Positions 33,780 through 39,889 of a stretch of 39,889 bases of DNA are shown in pieces (position 1 is the stretch's first letter; each line of letters starts with the position of its first letter). The DNA comes from an uncultured Ruminococcus sp. (GTDB lineage: Bacteria > Bacillota > Clostridia > Lachnospirales > Lachnospiraceae): assembly GCA_904377845.1 (NCBI GenBank), contig CAJFGR010000017.1, positions 1-39,889 on the forward strand, read 5' to 3'. The position numbers and the translations under genes were made by a program. The notes beneath the pieces are model-generated. The model saw only the letters and a list, made by a program, of their open reading frames with translations, was not told where the DNA came from and searched no databases.

Positions 33780-34223
33780 TTACAGTTTTATATTTGATAC
33801 GTAAGCTTCCGGAGCTTCCCATATATCAAAGCCGCTTCCTCTTAAAATATCCACGACTCTGGCCGGATCGTCACATTTCAGTACGGCTGACGCATCTGCC
33901 CCGTTGGCAAATGCATACATATACTCGATATTTACATCTCCTTCTACGATCTGATGCATGGCACGGCTCAGTGAACCTGTCTCGTGCGGAACTCTCAGAG
34001 CTACGACATCGGTAAGCATGGCTGTAATACCGTTATCCCGAAGCACCGCTTTCCCCTTATTCGGATCTGAGACAATCATTCTGAGCATACCATACTCTGT
34101 CGTATCGGCAAGACTCAACGCAACGATATTGACATCATTTCCCGCAAGAACAGAAAGCACCTCGTCGAGCCGTCCTTCGCGGTTCTCAAGAAATACGGAT
34201 AACTGCTGAATCGTGATTCCCAT
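33780..34223 (-). CDS. Stand-alone tandem ACT-domain protein
   Basis: 147 residues made of two ACT domains (about 5-70 and 72-138): QLSVFLENREGRLDEVLSVLAGNDVNI and RVPHETGSLSRAMHQIVEGDVNIEYMY. ACT domains bind amino acids, often at dimer interfaces. There is no catalytic or DNA-binding part. It is the last gene of the paaK-iorA-iorB-ACT-paaK-ACT operon, 34 bases behind the second paaK. I infer a sensor or allosteric partner for aromatic amino acids acting on the CoA ligase or the oxidoreductase. It is a distant paralogue of the ACT protein at 35620-36039. Confidence 0.88.
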   Translation of the reverse strand: MGITIQQLSVFLENREGRLDEVLSVLAGNDVNIVALSLADTTEYGMLRMIVSDPNKGKAVLRDNGITAMLTDVVALRVPHETGSLSRAMHQIVEGDVNIEYMYAFANGADASAVLKCDDPARVVDILRGSGFDIWEAPEAYVSNIKL

Positions 34224-34257
34224 AACTTCTACCTCCTATATCTGCTTTCTGCTGATC

Positions 34258-35589
34258 TTACAGCTTTCTGTTATCGATGACACGGACAGCCTTGCCCTCA
34301 CTTCTCTGGATGGACTTCGGCTCGACAAGTTTCACACGTACTGAGATACCCAGTGCCTGCTTAAGAACGGCAGCGATCTTATTGCGCAGTGCATCCAGTT
34401 TTCTGATCTCATCAGAGAATACTCTCTCATCGACCTCTACCATGACAGTAAGTACATCCATGTTGTCTTCTCTGTCCACAATCATCATGTAATGCGGTGC
34501 CACAACTCCGCCCATAGAAAGAAGCGCTGTTTCTACCTGTGTCGGGAAAACATTGACGCCGCGAATAACCTTCATATCGTCCGTTCTGCCTGTGAACTTG
34601 GAGATTCTGGGCAAAGTTCTTCCGCATTCGCATTTTCCATAGGTAATGCTTGTCAGATCCTTGGTGCGGTAACGGATCAGCGGCATCGCTTCTTTTGCAA
34701 GCGTAGTAAATACAAGTTCTCCAGTCTCACCTTCTGCACATTTCTCATGCGTCGCCGGATTGAGAACTTCCGGATAGAAGTAATCCGCGTGAACATGAAG
34801 CCCTGCCTTATGAATACAGTCCTGTGCCACGCCCGGTCCTGTCACTTCGCAGAGCCCGTAAATATCGAAGCAGTTGATATGAAGTATACTCTCAATCTTC
34901 TTGCGCATTTCCTCTGTCCAAGGCTCTGCGCCGTGAATGCCGGCCTTTAACTTCATATGGTCAACCAGGCCTGCCTCCTGAATAGACTCTGCAAGATACA
35001 GTGCATAGGACGGAGTACACGCGAATGCTGTGGCGCCAAGATCCTCCATAACCATCATCTGACGTTTCGTATTACCCGCCGACATGGGGATTGCCGTCGC
35101 CCCGAGAGCTTTTGCACCGAAATCCAGCCCCATTCCTCCGGTAAAGAGGCCATATCCATAGCATACATGAATAATATCTTCATTGGTAAGTCCTGCCATT
35201 GTAAGACCGCGGGCCACACATTCACCCCAAACATCCACATCTTTCTGTGAATACGGTGCTATTGTAAGCTTGCCTGTTGTTCCGGATGTTCCCTGTACAC
35301 GCACAACATCTTTCATTGGTATTGCAAGGAGACCGAATGGATAGTTGTTCTTCAGATCTTCTTTTGTAGTAAACGGAAGTTTTTCTATATCTTCAATAGA
35401 TTTTATATCTCCCGGTTCTACGCCTCTCTGCTGCATTTTTTTGCGATAAAATTCCACATTGTCATAAACTCTTTTGACAACATCTGCCAGACGTTTGCTC
35501 TGCAGGGCTGCCATCTCATCCCTGCTCATACATTCGATCTTCGGATCACGGATGTGTTCCACCCAGTTTTCCAGTGCTACTCCTGCCAT
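34258..35589 (-). CDS. paaK: Phenylacetate-CoA ligase (second copy)
   Basis: 443-residue adenylate-forming enzyme of the PaaK family: ATP-binding GTSGTTGKLT, then YGLCEVTGPG, the A8-type RTDDMKVIRGVNVFPTQVE, and the catalytic Lys region QRSEGKAVRV near the C-terminus. Forms arylacetyl-CoA from arylacetate, ATP and CoA, or the reverse. It shares architecture with the copy at 38393-39703 but has diverged widely, so the two probably differ in substrate (phenyl-, hydroxyphenyl- or indoleacetate). Between the two ACT-protein genes in the operon. Confidence 0.92.
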   Translation of the reverse strand: MAGVALENWVEHIRDPKIECMSRDEMAALQSKRLADVVKRVYDNVEFYRKKMQQRGVEPGDIKSIEDIEKLPFTTKEDLKNNYPFGLLAIPMKDVVRVQGTSGTTGKLTIAPYSQKDVDVWGECVARGLTMAGLTNEDIIHVCYGYGLFTGGMGLDFGAKALGATAIPMSAGNTKRQMMVMEDLGATAFACTPSYALYLAESIQEAGLVDHMKLKAGIHGAEPWTEEMRKKIESILHINCFDIYGLCEVTGPGVAQDCIHKAGLHVHADYFYPEVLNPATHEKCAEGETGELVFTTLAKEAMPLIRYRTKDLTSITYGKCECGRTLPRISKFTGRTDDMKVIRGVNVFPTQVETALLSMGGVVAPHYMMIVDREDNMDVLTVMVEVDERVFSDEIRKLDALRNKIAAVLKQALGISVRVKLVEPKSIQRSEGKAVRVIDNRKL

Positions 35590-35619
35590 TTCTTTTTTCT
35601 CCTTTATTCCCTGATGTAT

Positions 35620-36039
35620 TTATAATTCATCTTCCCCGATGAGCTTTACCTCTGCCGCTCTGAGGACATTTTCCGCTTTTTCGTAGTCATCTGTGCTAAA
35701 TACCATGACCGGAGCTTTCCCTTCGCGGATCACAAAAGAATAAATATAGTTGACATTAATCTGTCCATCTGCAAGTATTGTGAGCATCTGATTCAGATTT
35801 CCTTTTTCATCTCTGAGTTCCGCGCCAATCACATTACTGACTCTGGTTACAAAGCCTTTTTCCGTCAGACTTTCTTTCGCACGGACGGGATCATCAACTA
35901 CAAGGCGCATAATTCCGAATTCCGGAGTATCAAATGTCGAGATTGCCCTGATATTTACATGGGCATCCGTAAGTACGGAAGTCACATTCATCATGCTGCC
36001 CGGCTGGTTTTCCACAAATACCGATATCTGCCTGATCAT
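35620..36039 (-). CDS. Stand-alone tandem ACT-domain protein
   Basis: 139 residues from the ATG at 36037-36039; a GTG nine bases upstream is in frame but lies within the binding site AAGGCGGTG. Two ACT domains (QISVFVENQPGSMMNVTSVLTDAHVNI; DEKGNLNQMLTILADGQINVNYIY). It follows iorB by 32 bases and precedes paaK by 30 bases. Position and fold suggest sensing of an aromatic amino acid or 2-oxoacid within the operon. Related to, but clearly different from, the ACT protein at 33780-34223. Confidence 0.88.
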   Translation of the reverse strand: MIRQISVFVENQPGSMMNVTSVLTDAHVNIRAISTFDTPEFGIMRLVVDDPVRAKESLTEKGFVTRVSNVIGAELRDEKGNLNQMLTILADGQINVNYIYSFVIREGKAPVMVFSTDDYEKAENVLRAAEVKLIGEDEL

Positions 36040-36071
36040 TAATATCACCGCCTTTCCCTTTATGGTTATGC

Positions 36072-36644
36072 CTATTTCATCTCATATCCAACGTCAAATG
36101 CTTTCTTATTGATCTCAATGGTTTTTGGCGGTACCGTCTTCTCAATCACCTCATACCACTGCTCTTTTGTAAAGTCCATGTGCTGTGCAGCTACACCGAG
36201 CACGATCAGGTTAAATACCTTCGGATTTCCCAGTTTTCTCGACTCTTCCGTTGCGTCCACCCTGTATACTTTGTATTCCTTCTCGAGATTTTCAAGAATA
36301 TGTTCCGGATACTCTGCATTTCCGATCACAACCGGCATCGGATCAATGCGCCAGTCGTTAACGATCAGCACGCCGTCCCTCTTGAGGAAGTGAGCGTATC
36401 TGAGCGCCTCAAGCCGTTCAAACGCAATAATGACATCCGCCTGACCTTCCTCGACAATAGGCTCCGCCACTTTATTTCCATAGCGCACAAACGTAACCAC
36501 GCTCCCGCCTCTCTGGGCCATCCCATGTACTTCTGAAAGTTTTACGTCATATCCGCCCGCAATTGTAAGTCCTCCTAAAATGCGGCTGGTGAGCAGGGTA
36601 CCCTGTCCGCCCACGCCGACGATCATAATGTTCTTAACAGCCAT
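36072..36644 (-). CDS. iorB: Indolepyruvate ferredoxin oxidoreductase, beta subunit
   Basis: 190 residues from the ATG at 36642-36644, eight bases behind GGAGGG and one base after the iorA stop. The gamma-type 2-oxoacid oxidoreductase domain is seen in IMIVGVGGQGTLLTSRILGGL and SEVHGMAQRGGSVVTFVRYG. With IorA it oxidises arylpyruvates with CoA to arylacetyl-CoA, CO2 and reduced ferredoxin, reversible in anaerobes. Complete, normal length. Confidence 0.95.
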   Translation of the reverse strand: MAVKNIMIVGVGGQGTLLTSRILGGLTIAGGYDVKLSEVHGMAQRGGSVVTFVRYGNKVAEPIVEEGQADVIIAFERLEALRYAHFLKRDGVLIVNDWRIDPMPVVIGNAEYPEHILENLEKEYKVYRVDATEESRKLGNPKVFNLIVLGVAAQHMDFTKEQWYEVIEKTVPPKTIEINKKAFDVGYEMK

Positions 36645-36645
36645 T

Positions 36646-38391
36646 CTACTCACCCTCCTTTACAAGTTCAATTGCATCGAATTTGCACAGATCCTTACAC
36701 AGTCCGCATCCCGTACACATTGTATCATCAATATGGATTGTTCCGTCCGCATTTCTGGTCATCGCAGGACATCCCGGTTTCATACACATACCGCATTTTT
36801 TGCATTTATCCGCATGAGCCACATAGAGCGGTTTCTTTCTCTTGTCAAGAAGCACACACGGTGTCTTTGTGATGATAACGGACACCTCGTCTTTTGCGAC
36901 CTCTTCCTTAATCGTCTTCTCAAGAAGCGTCAGATCAAAAGCATTAATCTCATATACATTATTCACACCCATTGCCCGGCAGATTCCCGGTATGCTGATT
37001 GCATAAGTCGGATCTCCCTGAAGCGTCTTTCCTGTTGCCGAATGATCCTGATGTCCTGTCATAGCCGTGGTGGAATTATCGAGGATAATCACCGTACCTG
37101 TTGCATTATTGTATACCATATTCATCAGTGAGTTGACGCCTGTATGCATAAATGTAGAATCTCCGATCACTGCAACCCAGTTCTTAATATAGTCCTTGCC
37201 TTTTGCCTTCTCCATTCCATGCAGTGTAGAGATACTGGAACCCATGCACATCGTTGTGTCAATTACACTTAATGGTGCGACTGCGCCCAGTGTGTAGCAT
37301 CCGATGTCGCCTGCAGCGTGCATCTTCAGCTTATTCAGCACATAAAATACGCTTCTGTGCGGACATCCCGGACAGAGAATCGGAGGTCTTCCCGGCGCTT
37401 CCGCCGGCTTTTTAATATCAAGATCCTGTTTCAGAATTGCTTTTCTGAGCATATTGGCACTGTATTCACCCTGAACTGTGAGAATCTCTTTCCCGATCGC
37501 TTTAATTCCCCATGACTTTACCTGCTCCTCGATCACCGGATCAAGTTCCTCTACTATATACAATGTATCTACTTTGGATGCAAAATCTTCGATCAGCTTT
37601 CTCGGAAGAGGATTCACCATACCAAGTTTCAGGACAGACGCGTCAGGCATAGCCTCCTTTACATACTGATACGGAATACCGCTTGTGATAACGCCGATCT
37701 TCGTATCATTCATTTCCACGCGGTTAATCGGAAGCGTATTTGCAGCCTCCGCAAGCTCAAGATTACGCTTCTCAATCTCGATATGACGGACCTTGGCATT
37801 ACCGGGCATCATAACATTTTTCTGAACATTCTTCTCATAGGGTTTGTCCTCGGGCTCTGTACGCTCCTGAAGCTCAACCAGCCCCTGCGAATGGGCAAGT
37901 CTTGTGGTTGTGCGGAAAATGAAGGGACGGTCAAATTTCTCGCTCAGTTCGAAAGCCATCTTGAAGAAATCTTTTGCCTCCGCACTGTCTGATGGCTCGA
38001 TCACAGGAATCTGTGCCGCCCTGGCTACCATTCTCGTATCCTGTTCGTTCTGTGAACTGTAAAGCCCCGGATCGTCTGCCACCACAATAACCAGACCTCC
38101 GTTTACGCCCATATAGGACACAGAGTAGAGCGGATCTGACGCCACGTTAAGTCCCACGTGTTTCATGCAGGCCATGGCACGCACGCCTGCAATGCTGGCT
38201 CCTACAGCAACCTCTGTAGCCACCTTTTCATTCGGCGCCCATTCCTCATATACATCGTTCTTGTACTGTACAAGATATTCGCTGATCTCAGTACTCGGCG
38301 TCCCAGGATAAGCGGAGGAAACTTTTACTCCTGCCTCATAGGCGCCGCGGGCGATTGCCTCATTGCCCAGCATAATCACTTTTTCTCCCAT
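36646..38391 (-). CDS. iorA: Indolepyruvate ferredoxin oxidoreductase, alpha subunit
   Basis: 581 residues from the ATG at 38389-38391 (MGEKVIML), with AAAGGA upstream; an in-frame ATG at 38401 would overlap the paaK stop. Pyrimidine-binding domain at the N-terminus (SAYPGTPSTEISEYL), TPP-binding domain after residue 330 (CPGCPHRSVFY, GDIGCYT, GDSTFMHTG), and two C-terminal 4Fe-4S motifs (CKKCGMCMKPGCP, CTGCGLCKDLC). This is the fused large subunit of aromatic 2-oxoacid:ferredoxin oxidoreductases. The substrate range (phenyl-, hydroxyphenyl-, indolepyruvate) cannot be told from sequence. Tightly coupled to both neighbours. Confidence 0.96.
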   Translation of the reverse strand: MGEKVIMLGNEAIARGAYEAGVKVSSAYPGTPSTEISEYLVQYKNDVYEEWAPNEKVATEVAVGASIAGVRAMACMKHVGLNVASDPLYSVSYMGVNGGLVIVVADDPGLYSSQNEQDTRMVARAAQIPVIEPSDSAEAKDFFKMAFELSEKFDRPFIFRTTTRLAHSQGLVELQERTEPEDKPYEKNVQKNVMMPGNAKVRHIEIEKRNLELAEAANTLPINRVEMNDTKIGVITSGIPYQYVKEAMPDASVLKLGMVNPLPRKLIEDFASKVDTLYIVEELDPVIEEQVKSWGIKAIGKEILTVQGEYSANMLRKAILKQDLDIKKPAEAPGRPPILCPGCPHRSVFYVLNKLKMHAAGDIGCYTLGAVAPLSVIDTTMCMGSSISTLHGMEKAKGKDYIKNWVAVIGDSTFMHTGVNSLMNMVYNNATGTVIILDNSTTAMTGHQDHSATGKTLQGDPTYAISIPGICRAMGVNNVYEINAFDLTLLEKTIKEEVAKDEVSVIITKTPCVLLDKRKKPLYVAHADKCKKCGMCMKPGCPAMTRNADGTIHIDDTMCTGCGLCKDLCKFDAIELVKEGE

Positions 38392-38392
38392 A

Positions 38393-39703
38393 TCATAAAC
38401 CATCCTTTCGTAAATCTGTCACTCTCTTTGCTTTGCCCTCAAATCTCTGCAGAGAATTTGGAGCCACAAGGCGGATCTGTGTTGCAAGTCCAAGCTGTGA
38501 CTTCAGCGCTTTCTTAATTCTGTTTTCAAGTTCGCTGAGTTTTGCATAACTGTCAAGCAGCCTGTCATCGATCAGTTCCACCGTAATAGTCATTACATCC
38601 AGCCTGTTTTTGCGTTCAACCAATATCTCGTAGTGTGGTCCGATCTCTTCAATCTTAAAGAGCACTTCCTCAATCTGAGTCGGAAATACATTGACTCCGC
38701 GGATTACAAGCATATCGTCCGCACGTCCCGAAATATTTTCAATCCTGCAGGTTGTACGTCCGCACCTGCACGGCTCATACATCAGCCTTGTAAGATCTCC
38801 TGTGCGGTATCTGACAAGGGGCAGTGCCTCTTTGCCCAGACAGGTCACGACAAGTTCTCCAAGTTCTCCCGGCGGAAGCACCTCTTCTGTCTCCGGATCA
38901 ATAATCTCTGGAATAAACCAGTCCTCGTTGACGTGCATACCGCAGAGTTCCGTACATTCTCCTGCAACACCAGGGCCACAGAGCTCGCTCATGCCGTAAT
39001 TCTGTGTGCATATAAACTGGTCTCCCCATACTTTATGCATCTCATCACGCATAGGTTCAGTCATGCCTTCCCCACCGAAAAGACCAATATGCAGCTTTAA
39101 GTCTTTGGCAGGATCAATTCCGCGGCTTCTTATCTCTTCTCCAAGATGAAGTGCATAGGACGGGGTCGCCACCAGAAGCGTCACTCCCATATCCTGAAGG
39201 AACATAATCTGTTTGTTTGTATTGCCCGAAGACATTGGGATTACGGACGCCCCGATCTTCTCCAGGCCTCCATGCAGACCGAGCGCACCTGTGAATGTCC
39301 CGTACCCAAACGAAATCTGCGCCACATCATCAGCCGTTGCACCTCCCATACAGGCAAGTCTCGCCACATTGTTCAGCCACATATCGAGATCATTTCTCGT
39401 ATATCCGACCACAGTCGGTTTTCCTGTTGTGCCGGAACTGGCATGGTAGCGGACAATCTCCTTTTTGTCTACCGCGAACAGACCGTCCGGATAATTATCC
39501 CTGAAGTCGGCTTTGTATGTAAACGGCAGCTGTTTCAAATCCTCCAGTGTCTGTATATCCTCCGGCTTAACGCCCGCCGCATCCATCTTATCCCTGTAAG
39601 GCTTAACACGGTCATATATATAGCGCACCGTATCCTTTAACTTGGAAAGCTGGATGGCTTCAATCTCTTCTCTGGGGAGAGTTTCCTCCTTGTCCCATAT
39701 CAT
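38393..39703 (-). CDS. paaK: Phenylacetate-CoA ligase (first copy)
   Basis: 436 residues from the ATG at 39701-39703, with AGGAGG at 39713-39718. A longer in-frame start at 39754 would lie upstream of the promoter -10 and is rejected. PaaK motifs: ASSGTTGKPT, YGMSELCGPG, RADDMLVIRGVNVFPTQIE and QRFEGKAKRV. First gene of the operon; iorA starts one base after the stop. With IorAB it can release arylacetate from arylacetyl-CoA with ATP formation, or activate arylacetates for reductive carboxylation to arylpyruvates. Confidence 0.93.
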   Translation of the reverse strand: MIWDKEETLPREEIEAIQLSKLKDTVRYIYDRVKPYRDKMDAAGVKPEDIQTLEDLKQLPFTYKADFRDNYPDGLFAVDKKEIVRYHASSGTTGKPTVVGYTRNDLDMWLNNVARLACMGGATADDVAQISFGYGTFTGALGLHGGLEKIGASVIPMSSGNTNKQIMFLQDMGVTLLVATPSYALHLGEEIRSRGIDPAKDLKLHIGLFGGEGMTEPMRDEMHKVWGDQFICTQNYGMSELCGPGVAGECTELCGMHVNEDWFIPEIIDPETEEVLPPGELGELVVTCLGKEALPLVRYRTGDLTRLMYEPCRCGRTTCRIENISGRADDMLVIRGVNVFPTQIEEVLFKIEEIGPHYEILVERKNRLDVMTITVELIDDRLLDSYAKLSELENRIKKALKSQLGLATQIRLVAPNSLQRFEGKAKRVTDLRKDGL

Positions 39704-39742
39704 TGTAAGTATCCTCCTTCGATTAAACATTCGCCTTGCTAC

Positions 39743-39751
39743 AGTATAACA
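39743..39751 (-). promoter_or_regulatory. Extended -10 promoter of the aromatic operon
   Basis: Minus strand TGTTATACT, an extended -10 (TGnTATACT), about 40 bases before the ATG. No good -35 is visible, which would be usual for an extended -10 or an activated promoter. Confidence 0.65.
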
Positions 39752-39780
39752 CAATACTTTGACGAATTAAAGTGGAAAAT

Positions 39781-39889
39781 TCCGATTTTTCGGACTGATA
39801 AAGTATCCGCCGGGAGGCAGGTATTGCTAGCGCACCCGCTTTCGCTCGGGCCGTAACGCAGCGGTACATAGGAGCGCAAAAGACGCGCT
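39781..39889 (-). ncRNA. GC-rich structured region at the window end
   Basis: On the minus strand GTACCGC (39861-39867) can pair with GCGG.TAC (39803-39810) and encloses a CCCGAGC-GAAA-GCGGG hairpin with a GNRA loop. An AGCGC/GCGCT hairpin precedes it. After it comes a small TCCGA-AAAA-TCGGA stem with ATTTTCC, which looks like a weak terminator just upstream of the paaK promoter. This may be the 3' part of a small RNA or a repeat. The window cuts it off, and I match it to no known family. Confidence 0.35.

Noticed and set aside
38393-39754. Longer paaK start at 39754
   Set aside because: It lies upstream of the -10 promoter element; the ATG at 39701-39703 has a perfect AGGAGG.
1-39889. CRISPR array, insertion sequence or replication origin
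   Set aside because: No regularly spaced repeat-spacer units, no transposase or integrase gene, and no DnaA-box cluster with dnaA/dnaN neighbours were found in the window.

Overview
The window looks like a chromosomal segment of an anaerobic, low-to-medium GC Clostridia bacterium, most likely of the family Lachnospiraceae. The grounds are a cysE-cysS-mrnC-rlmB-sigH cluster behind a cysteine T-box, a bacterial GlnRS, the fused long form of PurL, DUF1540 and DUF1461 proteins, and a ferredoxin-linked 2-oxoacid oxidoreductase operon. I cannot name the genus from the sequence. Nearly all genes are on the minus strand. The plus-strand exceptions are two small membrane proteins, a tRNA-Thr, a LysR regulator and a cold-shock protein.

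Layout: positions 1-1600 hold an accessory pair, a 5'(3')-deoxyribonucleotidase and an unknown protein. They end against the 3' end of metA, beside four ATGCCA motifs spaced exactly 10 bp apart, which may be an old integration junction. 1.6-7.3 kb carries metA (acetyl-CoA type by its Glu111), a SEC-C/YdcF/aldo-keto reductase operon, a DUF1540 protein and purA. 7.5-11.7 kb has a MocR regulator directly behind glnS, an unknown 116-residue protein and tRNA-Thr(GGT). 11.7-17.3 kb is the T-box-led cysE-cysS-mrnC-rlmB-sigH cluster followed by a CPBP protease and dtd. 17.3-24.6 kb carries a GNAT protein, ispF with a cysteine-rich tail, a membrane protein, tRNA-Val and tRNA-Met, purL and a DUF1461 protein.

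24.7-30.2 kb is the most interesting part. A radical SAM protein of the putative DNA repair/modification type overlaps a TIGR03915/DUF4130-type partner by ATGA. Next comes a fusion of a RecB-like nuclease with an iron-sulfur XPD/DinG helicase. The promoter of the radical SAM gene carries one perfect Gram-positive LexA box and one with a single mismatch, and the radical SAM protein ends with a canonical beta-clamp motif (QLSLF). Together these suggest a DNA-damage-induced, replisome-linked system whose chemistry is not known to me.

30.3-33.7 kb has the general PTS proteins (HPr lacks the regulatory Ser46), cysK and a cold-shock gene. 33.8-39.7 kb is a six-gene aromatic 2-oxoacid operon (paaK-iorA-iorB-ACT-paaK-ACT). 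It should interconvert arylpyruvates, arylacetyl-CoA and arylacetates, with two stand-alone ACT proteins as likely amino acid sensors. The last ~90 bases form a GC-rich, potentially structured RNA.
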